Source: an uncultured Collinsella sp.
Lineage (GTDB): Bacteria; Actinomycetota; Coriobacteriia; Coriobacteriales; Coriobacteriaceae
Reading direction: 5' to 3'
Assembly (NCBI GenBank): GCA_900545555.1
Contig: UQZI01000042.1
Location: 1-17,554 of the forward strand
DNA: 17,554 nt
Numbering within the stretch: position 1 is the stretch's first letter; every line of letters begins with the position of its first letter. Below, in pieces: positions 7,146 through 13,681 of the stretch. The notes under the pieces are model-generated. The model did not search any database. It worked only from the letters and a program-made list of their open reading frames with translations, and was not told where the DNA came from. Both the position numbers and the translations under genes were made by a program.

Positions 7146-8069
7146 ATGGCAAACGTTCTTGTCTTTGGTCACCAGAACCCCGATAACGACGCCATCATGA
7201 GCGCCGTCGTCCTGTCCCAGCTGCTCAACCAGGTTGAGTATGCCGGCAACACCTACGAGGCCTGCGCGCTGGGCCAGCTTCCGGCCGAGTCCGCCAAGCT
7301 GCTCGCCGACGCCGGCATTGCCGAGCCCCGCGTGATCGAGTCCGTCGAGGCCGGTCAGCTCGTCGTCCTCACCGACCACAACGAGTCCGCCCAGTCCGTC
7401 GCCGGCCTTAAGGACGCCACGGTCTTTGGCGTTGTCGATCATCACCGCATCGGCGACTTCGAGACCGCCGGCCCGCTGCACTACATCTGCCTGCCCTGGG
7501 GCTCCAGCTGCACCATCGTCACCAAGCTCGCCGGCGTGCTCGGCGTTGAGCTTTCCGACATCCAGGCCAAGCTGCTGCTCTCGGCCATGATGACCGATAC
7601 GCTCATGCTCAAGAGCCCCACCACCACCGATGTTGACCGCGCCGTCGCTGCTAAGCTCGGCGAGCAGGTGGGCGTCGACCCGGTCAAGTTTGGCATGGAG
7701 GTCTTCCTCACCCGCCCGTCCGGCTCCTTCACCGCAGCCCAGATGGTTGGCAACGACATCAAGATGTTCGAGCCCGCTGGCAAGAAGCTGCTCATCGGCC
7801 AGTACGAGACCGTCGACAAGACCCGTGCACTCGGCATGATCGACGAGATCCGCGAGGCCATGCGCGCCTACGCCGCCGAGAAGGGTGCCGACGGCATCGT
7901 CCTGTGCATCACCGACATCATGGAGGAGGGCTCGCAGGTCCTGCTCGAGGGTGAGACCGAGGCCGCTCAGAAGGGCCTGGGCATCGCTGACGAGCACGAC
8001 GGCGTCTGGATGCCGGGCGTCCTTTCCCGCAAGAAGCAGGTCGCTGCCCCCATTATGGCCGCCTGCTAG
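7146..8069 (+). CDS. ppaC: Manganese-dependent inorganic pyrophosphatase (family II)
   Basis: This cytoplasmic DHH-family enzyme hydrolyses pyrophosphate to phosphate and so drives biosynthetic reactions forward. The 307-residue length is typical. The motif GHQNPDNDAIMSA (H9, D13, D15) supplies metal ligands, VVDHHR near 96-101 is the DHH motif, and the C-terminal SRKKQV (S294-K297 and on) binds the substrate. GGAGGA at 7135-7140 is 5 nt before the ATG at 7146. It appears to be a single-gene unit: a 166-nt gap separates it from the ROK kinase and a strong terminator follows at 8086-8125. Nothing is unusual in the protein. Confidence 0.97.
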   Translation: MANVLVFGHQNPDNDAIMSAVVLSQLLNQVEYAGNTYEACALGQLPAESAKLLADAGIAEPRVIESVEAGQLVVLTDHNESAQSVAGLKDATVFGVVDHHRIGDFETAGPLHYICLPWGSSCTIVTKLAGVLGVELSDIQAKLLLSAMMTDTLMLKSPTTTDVDRAVAAKLGEQVGVDPVKFGMEVFLTRPSGSFTAAQMVGNDIKMFEPAGKKLLIGQYETVDKTRALGMIDEIREAMRAYAAEKGADGIVLCITDIMEEGSQVLLEGETEAAQKGLGIADEHDGVWMPGVLSRKKQVAAPIMAAC

Positions 8070-8085
8070 GTTTTGCAACCTGCTC

Positions 8086-8125
8086 ACGACCGGACCGCGG
8101 ACGCCCCGCGCTCCGGTCGTTTTTT
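8086..8125 (+). terminator. Rho-independent terminator of ppaC
   Basis: ACGACCGGA (8086-8094) pairs with TCCGGTCGT (8112-8120), with an inner CGCGG/CCGCG stem (8096-8100, 8106-8110), followed immediately by TTTTTG. This is a clear intrinsic terminator 17 nt after the stop codon. Confidence 0.92.
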
Positions 8126-8168
8126 GTGCGCGGGACCGCGTCGCCTATTGGACAGGGGCACTCGCACC

Positions 8169-8189
8169 GTTGAGCAAATAATGTTCAAC
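8169..8189. promoter_or_regulatory. Palindrome in the nhaA upstream region
   Basis: GTTGAGCA (8169-8176) and TGTTCAAC (8182-8189) are inverted repeats with one mismatch around the 5-nt spacer AATAA. The AT-rich palindrome lies about 145 nt before the nhaA start and after the ppaC terminator, so a role as an operator for nhaA is plausible but unproven. Confidence 0.4.
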
Positions 8190-8264
8190 CTGTGGTTCCG
8201 CTTTTCGGCCGCGCTTGCGCGTTTGTCGCGCAGGGTAGGCTAGATGCAAGCGTAATACGTTGGA

Positions 8265-8300
8265 GCGCGGCGCCGCCATTTGGGCGGGCCGTGCTTTTTT
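8265..8300 (+). terminator. Terminator-like hairpin in the nhaA leader (candidate attenuator)
   Basis: The 5' arm 8265-8277 pairs with the 3' arm 8283-8294: CCGCC with GGCGG, then seven more pairs including one G-U, with a single bulged G at 8272. The loop is ATTTG. Six T residues follow at 8295-8300. This has every feature of an intrinsic terminator, yet it lies 33 nt before the nhaA start codon and well after the ppaC terminator. Regulated termination of nhaA is therefore a reasonable inference. Confidence 0.7.
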
Positions 8301-8333
8301 AAGACGGGAGCCTTCCCGCGAAAGGAGTCGCCC

Positions 8334-9692
8334 ATGGCAGCAACCGAGCAGCTGTTCAACGTCCGTGAGCGCAAGCGTTTTGAGCGTCACGACATTTGGG
8401 AGCGCATTGCCGAGAACGGCACGATTTCCGCCGCCGTCATGGTGATCGCCGCCATCGCCGCCGTCATCTGTGCCAACACCGATGCCTACGAGGCCATTCA
8501 TCACTTTTTGGAGACCCCGCTGTATGTGGGCCTTGGCAGCCTTACGGCCGGTCTCACCGTTGAGCTTTTCGTCAACGACTTCCTCATGGCGATCTTCTTT
8601 TTGTTGGTGGGCATCGAGCTTAAGTACGAGATGACGGTCGGCGAGCTCAAGAATCCGCGTCAGGCCATGCTTCCCATGCTGGCGGCCGTGGGCGGCGTTG
8701 TCGTTCCCGCCTGCATCTACCTGATCTTTAACCATGCCGGCGCGCACAACGGCTGGGCCATTCCCATGGCAACCGATATTGCCTTTGCGCTGGGCGTGCT
8801 GTCGCTTTTGGGTAACCGCGTGCCCAATGGCGTGCGCGTGTTCTTCTCGACGCTCGCCATCGCCGACGACCTCATCTCCATCGCCGCCATCGCTATCTTC
8901 TACGGTCAGAGCCCCAATCCGTTTTGGTTGGGCGCCGCCGCGCTTGTGACCTGCGCGCTCGTGTGGCTCAACAAGACGCAGCATTACCGCCTCGCCCCGT
9001 ACTCGGTGCTGGGCCTGCTGCTGTGGTTCTGCATGTTCAAGAGCGGCGTGCATGCCACGCTCGCCGGCGTCATCCTGGCCTTTACTATTCCGGCCAAGTG
9101 CGGCGTTAAGCTCGATAGCCTTACCGATTGGCTGGGCGAATGCCTGCCACTGCTCGACGACCGCTACGACGACGAGGCGCACATCCTGGGCCAGCACGAC
9201 TTTACCGTTTCGACCACCAAGGTCGAGCGCGTCATGCACCGCGTCACCCCGCCGCTCATCCGTATGGAGCGCCTGATCTCCACGCCGGTCAACTTTGTGA
9301 TTCTGCCGATTTTCGCGTTCGTCAACGCACAGGTTCGCCTGGTGGGCGTGGATATGAGCACGCTGCTCACCGACCCGGTGACGCTCGGCGTGTACTTTGG
9401 CATGCTGCTGGGCAAGCCGATTGGTATCTTTGGCATGACGTTCGCCCTGGTCAAGCTTAGGGCCTGCGAACTGCCGCGCAATGTCAACTGGCACATGATT
9501 GCCGGTGTGGGCATTCTGGGCGGCATCGGCTTTACCATGTCGATTCTCATCAGCGGCCTTGCCTTCCCGACGGCTGAGTTTGAGGTTCTGGCCGCCAAGG
9601 CCGCTATTCTCGCCGGCTCTGTCACCGCGGCCGTACTTGGCATGATCTACATGAGCGTGGTCTGCAAGCATCCCTCGCCCAAAGACGAGTAA
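8334..9692 (+). CDS. nhaA: Na+/H+ antiporter NhaA
   Basis: This inner-membrane antiporter expels Na+ (and Li+) in exchange for protons. The 452-residue protein has about twelve membrane segments. The ion-binding pair D178-D179 lies in LAIADDLISI, and D148 in ATDIAFALG is 30 residues earlier, the same spacing as D133 and D163-D164 in the E. coli protein. The C-terminal GIGFTMSILISGLAF is also diagnostic. It is longer than E. coli NhaA, partly through a charged loop (DDRYDDEAHILGQHDFTV) around residues 275-300 that precedes the late helices. AAAGGAG at 8321-8327 lies 6 nt before the ATG. The gene seems monocistronic, with its own leader containing a terminator-like hairpin. Confidence 0.96.
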   Translation: MAATEQLFNVRERKRFERHDIWERIAENGTISAAVMVIAAIAAVICANTDAYEAIHHFLETPLYVGLGSLTAGLTVELFVNDFLMAIFFLLVGIELKYEMTVGELKNPRQAMLPMLAAVGGVVVPACIYLIFNHAGAHNGWAIPMATDIAFALGVLSLLGNRVPNGVRVFFSTLAIADDLISIAAIAIFYGQSPNPFWLGAAALVTCALVWLNKTQHYRLAPYSVLGLLLWFCMFKSGVHATLAGVILAFTIPAKCGVKLDSLTDWLGECLPLLDDRYDDEAHILGQHDFTVSTTKVERVMHRVTPPLIRMERLISTPVNFVILPIFAFVNAQVRLVGVDMSTLLTDPVTLGVYFGMLLGKPIGIFGMTFALVKLRACELPRNVNWHMIAGVGILGGIGFTMSILISGLAFPTAEFEVLAAKAAILAGSVTAAVLGMIYMSVVCKHPSPKDE

Positions 9693-10065
9693 GAGCGCGA
9701 AAACCGGCTCCAGAACCGATTCGGGCGCGTTCAAAATGCGGATTCGGGCGGTGCTTGCCGCCTGCCAGACACGCCAGTGGTCAAAAAACGCCGTTTGTGA
9801 GTACTGTCACAAACGGCGTATCATTTTAGGTGCGGAAAATAATGAACAAAGTTATAAAAACTGTACGTTAATGAGTGACCATCGACTTCCAATTTGGCGC
9901 TAGCTGACGGTGATTAGGAAGTTTCAAGTCGAGTTTTGCCGATTTCGACCAAGAATCGCTGCTACTAAAAAGGTAACAGTACTCATATTTGCCCTTTTTT
10001 GGCCTCAAGCCCTAAAACAAGCCTCGCCAAGGTCGGGAAGCGGGCCAAATCGCCGGCCTCGAGGC
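9693..10065. other. AT-rich non-coding gap between nhaA and a small leftward gene
   Basis: These 373 nt contain no credible gene. They hold a strong bidirectional hairpin (9788-9819), then about 190 nt that are clearly more AT-rich than the surroundings, ending near 10010. The sequence TGAGTACTGT at 9798-9807 recurs inverted as ACAGTACTCA at 9976-9985, so the AT-rich stretch is bracketed by an inverted repeat. A possible leftward terminator overlaps the right edge. A 75-codon GTG-initiated frame here (from 9910) has no ribosome binding site and no recognisable content. Confidence 0.6.
9783..9825. terminator. Bidirectional intrinsic terminator
   Basis: ACGCCGTTTGTGA (9788-9800) and TCACAAACGGCGT (9807-9819) form a perfect 13-bp stem with a 6-nt loop. 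Six A residues precede it (a T-run when read leftward) and ATCATTTT follows. It sits between the convergent nhaA and the leftward small gene. The leftward signal is the stronger. Confidence 0.75.
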
Positions 10066-10067
10066 TT
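10019..10067 (-). terminator. Possible terminator of the small leftward gene
   Basis: Read leftward, AAGCCTCG overlapping the stop codon (10067-10060) pairs with CGAGGCTT (10026-10019), followed by GTTTTAG. The loop is long (33 nt) but contains further GGCC pairing. Support is moderate, because a stronger terminator lies beyond it at 9783-9825. Confidence 0.35.
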
Positions 10068-10320
10068 ATTCCACCGTTCCGTAGACGGCGCCCCAGCCGT
10101 GGGCGGCCAAGGCGGAGTTGAGCTGGTCGCAAAGTGACTGGCGGTCGTAGTAGCCGGGCGGCAAAAGGTTCACGATCTCCATGAGGTCGGGCGCCAGGTC
10201 CAAGATTTCGGCCTGTACGATCAGATCCAGGCGGTCGATGGCGTGGCGGTCGTAAAACAGTCCGTCGACCAGGCGCTGCAAGTCGCCGAATTCCTCGGCC
10301 TGAAACGATCCGTACTCCAT
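10066..10320 (-). CDS. Conserved-looking small protein of unknown function
   Basis: The predicted product has 84 residues. I do not recognise the family. It is acidic, soluble and without signal peptide or membrane segment, with a predicted helical middle (IDRLDLIVQAEILDLAPDLMEIVNLL) and a glycine/aromatic C-terminus (PPGYYDRQSLCDQLNSALAAHGWGAVYGTVE). AAGGAGG lies 4 nt before the ATG at 10320, which decides against the longer frame starting at 10371. The codon usage matches its neighbours and a terminator follows, so I take it as a real gene. It stands alone, divergent from the aminotransferase gene and convergent with nhaA, so context gives no clue to function. Confidence 0.7.
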   Translation of the reverse strand: MEYGSFQAEEFGDLQRLVDGLFYDRHAIDRLDLIVQAEILDLAPDLMEIVNLLPPGYYDRQSLCDQLNSALAAHGWGAVYGTVE

Positions 10321-10419
10321 AGTGCCTCCTTGGGCGCCCCACGCCGGCATGCGCGGCGATTCGTAATTCATTGCGATGAACTTAATCTATCACGGCTTCA
10401 TACCGTTGCGGCGGTGGCG

Positions 10420-10433
10420 GTCTATACTTAGAC
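10420..10433. promoter_or_regulatory. -10 element within an inverted repeat, aminotransferase promoter
   Basis: GTCTA-TACT-TAGAC is a 5-4-5 inverted repeat whose centre contains the -10 hexamer TATACT (10423-10428), 41 nt before the aminotransferase start. No good -35 is visible at 16-18 nt. The overlap of palindrome and -10 suggests an operator, but this is inference. Confidence 0.4.
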
Positions 10434-10469
10434 GAACTGCAACGTACCGCTTCGCGAAAGGTCGCACCC

Positions 10470-11774
10470 ATGCAGACGATCTACCAGAAGATGGAAACCA
10501 CCGAACTCGATGCCGCCATCGAGGCGCTCAAAGCCGAGGTCGCCGAGGTCAAGGCCAAGGGCCTGGCGCTCGATATGGCCCGCGGCAAGCCGTCGCCCTC
10601 CCAGGTGGACATCTCTCGACCCATGCTCGATATCCTCAATGCCGATGCCGATCTGCACGACGGCAACGTCGACTGCTCCAACTACGGCTGCTTTGAGGGC
10701 ATTCCCTCGGCACGCAAGCTGGCGGGGGAGTTCCTGGGTTGCCCTGCCGAGCAGACGCTCGTGCTGGGCTCGTCGAGTTTGCTGATTGAGCACGACATCG
10801 CCGGTATGTTCTGGCGCTGTGGCTCGTGCGGCAGCGAGCCCTGGGACGCCTACGAGGCCGCGCACGACGGCAAGAAGGTCAAGTTCCTGTGCCCCGTTCC
10901 CGGCTACGATCGCCACTTTGGCATCACCGCCGATCTGGGTATCGAGAATGTCCCCGTTGCGATGACCGACAACGGCCCCGACATGGACGAGGTCGAGCGC
11001 CTGGTTGCTGCCGACGACTCCATCAAGGGTATCTGGTGCGTGCCCAAGTATTCCAACCCCACGGGCATCACCTTTAGCGAGGACACCGTGCGCCGCCTAG
11101 TCGAGATGCCCACGGCCGCGCCCGATTTCCGCATCTTCTGGGACAACGCCTACTGCGTGCACGACCTGTACGACGAGACCGACGAGCTCGCAAACATCTT
11201 TGACCTCGCTCGCGCGGCGGGCACCGAGGATCGCGTGGTGGCCTTTGCCTCGACGTCCAAGATCACCTTCCCGGGCGCCGGCATCGGCTTTATCGGTGCG
11301 AGCCCCGCGGTTATCGCCGAGTTCTCCAAGCGCCTGAAGGCCGGCCTCATCAGCGCCGACAAGCTCAACCAGCTGCGTCACGTGCGCTTCCTTCCCACCA
11401 TCGAGGCGGTTAAGGAGCACATGAAAAAGCATGCCGAGTTCCTGCGCCCGCGCTTTGAGGCCGTTGAGCGTAAACTCACCGAGGGCTTGGGTAACACGGG
11501 TTGCGCCACTTGGACTCATCCCCATGGCGGCTACTTTGTGAGTTTTGATGGCCCCGAGGGCTCGGCCCAGAAGGTCGCCGCGCTTTGTGCCGACCTGGGC
11601 GTCAAGCTCACGCCGGCTGGTGCCACCTGGCCTTATGGCAAGGATCCGCGCGACACCAACATCCGCATCGCGCCGAGCTATCCCACGGTCGAGGACCTGG
11701 AGGCCGCGCTCGATGTGCTGGTGCTGGCCGTTAAGCTCGTCGCTGCCGAGCTTGCGCGTGCCGAGCGCGCCTAA
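10470..11774 (+). CDS. PLP-dependent aminotransferase, aspartate aminotransferase-like
   Basis: This fold-type I aminotransferase of 434 residues is most like the actinobacterial group typified by M. tuberculosis Rv3722c, which acts as aspartate aminotransferase. The likely reaction is transfer of an amino group between glutamate/2-oxoglutarate and aspartate/oxaloacetate. Visible motifs are LALDMARGKPSPSQVDIS at the N-terminus, NYGCFEGIPSARKLAGEFLG, KYSNPTGITFSE, FWDNAY and the PLP lysine K264 in STSKITFPGAGIGF. A C-terminal FSDGPEG-like region and NIRIAPSYPTVEDLEAAL complete the fold. AAAGGT precedes the ATG at 10470 by 7 nt. It is followed after 51 nt by the STAS gene in the same direction. 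Family assignment is firm; exact substrate is inferred by analogy. Confidence 0.88.
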   Translation: MQTIYQKMETTELDAAIEALKAEVAEVKAKGLALDMARGKPSPSQVDISRPMLDILNADADLHDGNVDCSNYGCFEGIPSARKLAGEFLGCPAEQTLVLGSSSLLIEHDIAGMFWRCGSCGSEPWDAYEAAHDGKKVKFLCPVPGYDRHFGITADLGIENVPVAMTDNGPDMDEVERLVAADDSIKGIWCVPKYSNPTGITFSEDTVRRLVEMPTAAPDFRIFWDNAYCVHDLYDETDELANIFDLARAAGTEDRVVAFASTSKITFPGAGIGFIGASPAVIAEFSKRLKAGLISADKLNQLRHVRFLPTIEAVKEHMKKHAEFLRPRFEAVERKLTEGLGNTGCATWTHPHGGYFVSFDGPEGSAQKVAALCADLGVKLTPAGATWPYGKDPRDTNIRIAPSYPTVEDLEAALDVLVLAVKLVAAELARAERA

Positions 11775-11825
11775 CGCGCGGCTTCCCGTACTATCCGCAC
11801 TTTCGATACGTAAAGGAGCGTATAC

Positions 11826-12140
11826 ATGGATTTGGGTATTTCCACCAACCCCACGCCAGAGCTCTACACCATTAAGGTAACCGGCGAGATCGATATCTCT
11901 AACGCCGATAGCCTGCGCAATGCCATCGACCTGGCGCTCGAGCAGCCCACCGAGGCCGTTGAGCTCGATTTTGCCCAGGTGAGCTACATCGATTCGACGG
12001 GCATTGGCGTGCTCGTGGGCGCCGCGCACCACGCGGTCGACCACGGCAAGCGCTTTAGCTGCACCAATGTGCAGCCCCCGGTGATGCGCGTGGTCCAGCT
12101 GTTGGGTGTCGACCAGGAGATTTCGATCACCGCTGCATAA
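11826..12140 (+). CDS. STAS-domain protein, anti-sigma-factor-antagonist type
   Basis: This 104-residue single-domain protein resembles SpoIIAA/RsbV. It has the beta-alpha STAS pattern TIKVTGEIDISNADSLRNAI and then YIDSTGIGVLVGA, in which S57 is at the position phosphorylated by the cognate anti-sigma kinase. In the classical scheme the unphosphorylated form releases a sigma factor from its kinase. AAAGGAG at 11812-11818, 7 nt before the ATG, fixes the start. No anti-sigma kinase, PP2C phosphatase or sigma factor is adjacent: the gene follows the aminotransferase by 51 nt and precedes the Tat genes by 153 nt. Its partners must lie elsewhere, or it acts in another signalling system. Confidence 0.9.
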   Translation: MDLGISTNPTPELYTIKVTGEIDISNADSLRNAIDLALEQPTEAVELDFAQVSYIDSTGIGVLVGAAHHAVDHGKRFSCTNVQPPVMRVVQLLGVDQEISITAA

Positions 12141-12184
12141 TCTTTGCCCCCAAAAGGGCGTGCCGTTTGGCATATGTTTGTGAT

Positions 12185-12218
12185 GCGCTCGGACGTTTTG
12201 GCGTCCGGGCGCTATACT
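12185..12218 (+). promoter_or_regulatory. Palindrome abutting the -10 of the Tat operon
   Basis: GCGCTCGGACG (12185-12195) pairs with CGTCCGGGCGC (12202-12212), 11 positions with one G-U, around a 6-nt loop. The -10 hexamer TATACT (12213-12218) begins at the very next base. It could be an operator covering the tat promoter, or the terminator of the STAS gene, though the T-run is missing. Confidence 0.5.
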
Positions 12219-12293
12219 TGACCGAATGAATAGACGAGTTCCGGCCGAATGGCGCGGTGCGGGCTCGACTCACATCGAGCCTTGGAGGTATGT

Positions 12294-12884
12294 GTGTTTG
12301 GTATTGGAGAGGGTGAGCTCGCGATCATCGTGGTCTTCGGCTTTTTGCTGTTTGGCCCGGATAAGCTCCCGCAGATGGGCCGCACGATCGGCCGTGCCAT
12401 CCGTCAGTTCCGCGAGACGCAGGAAAAGATGACGGCCGTTGTTCAGTCCGAGATTATCGATCCGGTGAGTGAGGCCGCTTCGGCTCCGGTCAAGCCCAAG
12501 AAGGCTGCTGCGACCGACGACGATTCCGATGCGGACGAGGATGCCGCCGAGACGGCAGCGCCCGCCAAGAAGGAGACCTTTGCCGAGCGTCGCGCCCGTC
12601 TTGCTGCCGAGAAGGCCGCGAGCGAGGCTGCCGCCGAGGGCGAGGGTGCTGCTGAGGAGTCCAAGGCCGAGAGCGCCGAGCCTGCCGCTGCCGCCGGGCC
12701 TGTCGTCGAGCCCGAGCCTGCTGCAGAGCCGGAGCCCGAGCCCGAGCCGGCAGAGCCCACGACGGCTGACCTCTACGCCCGTCGTCCCCGCAAGCGCAAG
12801 GCCGTCGTCGACCAGCTCGCTCGCGAGCTCGAGGCCGAGGACGACGCCGCTGCCACCAACGCCCCGAAGGGAGGCGATGAGTAA
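12294..12884 (+). CDS. Sec-independent translocase subunit TatA/TatB-like
   Basis: This membrane protein belongs to the twin-arginine translocase, which exports folded proteins. The start is a GTG at 12294: GGAGG (12284-12288) is 5 nt upstream, and the product then begins MFGIGEGELAIIVVFGFLLFGPDKLP as in the family. The ATG at 12290 is out of frame. Residues 4-20 are the membrane helix, FGPDKLP is the hinge, and GRTIGRAIRQFRETQEK is the amphipathic helix. The remaining roughly 150 residues are low-complexity Ala/Glu/Pro-rich, with an EPEP run near residues 140-160 and a basic RRPRKRK patch before a helical end. At 196 residues it is much longer than a typical TatA. It overlaps tatC by one base (TAATG). 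No second TatA/TatB gene is seen here, so it may serve both roles or a partner may be elsewhere. Confidence 0.88.
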   Translation: MFGIGEGELAIIVVFGFLLFGPDKLPQMGRTIGRAIRQFRETQEKMTAVVQSEIIDPVSEAASAPVKPKKAAATDDDSDADEDAAETAAPAKKETFAERRARLAAEKAASEAAAEGEGAAEESKAESAEPAAAAGPVVEPEPAAEPEPEPEPAEPTTADLYARRPRKRKAVVDQLARELEAEDDAAATNAPKGGDE

Positions 12885-13675
12885 TGCCTATCGGACCTGC
12901 GCGCATGCCGCTCTTCGATCACCTGGGAGAGCTCCGTCGCCGCCTGACCATCGTGGTCGTGTCGGTGTTTGCCGCCGCCATCGTGCTGTATTTCGCCACG
13001 CCCGTGGTGCTCGACATCCTGGAAGACCCCATCCGCTCCTTTGTGCCGGACGGTAAGTTCTACATCACCACCACGCTCGGCGGCTTTGGACTGCGCTTCT
13101 CGCTGGCCGTCAAGATGGCCGTGGTCATGTGCACGCCCATGATCATCTGGCAGATCTTGGCGTTTTTCCTGCCGGCGCTTCGCCCCAACGAGCGCAAGTG
13201 GGTTGTGCCCACGGTGCTCGCCTCGACGGTGCTGTTCTTCCTGGGCGCAATCTTTTGCTACTTCATCATCATCCCGGCGGGCTTTGAGTGGCTCATCGGC
13301 GAGACCTCGGCCGTCGCTACGGCGCTGCCCGACCTGGAGAACTACGTCAACATGGAGCTGCTCTTTATGATCGGCTTTGGTGTGGCGTTTGAGCTGCCGC
13401 TCATCATCTTCTACCTGTCTGTTTTCCACATCGTGTCCTACGCGGCTTTCCGCAGCGCCTGGCGCTACGTGTACGTGGGCCTGCTTGTGGGCTCGGCCGT
13501 GATCACGCCTGACGGCTCGCCCGTTACGCTGGGCCTTATGTACGGTGCCCTGCTTTCGCTCTACGAGATCTCGCTCGCCATTGCCCGTGTGGTCATTACC
13601 GCGCGCGAGGGCAAGGAGGGCCTGTTCGTGAGCCGTCTGGACCTGTTCTCGGACGACGAGGACGACGAGGAGTAA
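12884..13675 (+). CDS. tatC: Twin-arginine translocase subunit TatC
   Basis: TatC is the membrane receptor for twin-arginine signal peptides. The 263-residue protein has about six membrane helices. The N-terminal HLGELRRRL motif carries E16, and LPALRPNERK carries E103; these match the signal-peptide-binding glutamates E15 and E103 of E. coli TatC. FGVAFELPLIIF and GSAVITPDGSP are also typical. The C-terminus is acidic (DDEDDEE). The start codon overlaps the stop of the TatA/B gene and GGGAGG lies at 12869-12874. A shorter start at 12905 (MPLFDHL) is possible. hypA follows after 6 nt, so translation is probably coupled along the operon. Confidence 0.96.
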   Translation: MPIGPARMPLFDHLGELRRRLTIVVVSVFAAAIVLYFATPVVLDILEDPIRSFVPDGKFYITTTLGGFGLRFSLAVKMAVVMCTPMIIWQILAFFLPALRPNERKWVVPTVLASTVLFFLGAIFCYFIIIPAGFEWLIGETSAVATALPDLENYVNMELLFMIGFGVAFELPLIIFYLSVFHIVSYAAFRSAWRYVYVGLLVGSAVITPDGSPVTLGLMYGALLSLYEISLAIARVVITAREGKEGLFVSRLDLFSDDEDDEE

Positions 13676-13681
13676 ATCGGT

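Noticed and set aside
8145..9734. Leftward open frame of 529 codons opposite nhaA
   Set aside because: The product is rich in His/Gly/Asp/Arg with no domain, and nhaA on the other strand is certain.
9910..10137. Possible 75-residue rightward gene in the AT-rich gap
   Set aside because: It has a GTG start without ribosome binding site, overlaps the leftward small gene and its sequence is Arg/Pro-rich without pattern.
12290..12293. ATG at 12290 as the start of the TatA/B-like gene
   Set aside because: It is out of frame with the TatA motif; the GTG at 12294 is in frame and 5 nt after GGAGG.
12700..12760. Short tandem DNA repeat in the TatA/B gene
   Set aside because: It merely encodes the Glu-Pro run; the spacing is codon-based and not an independent repeat array.
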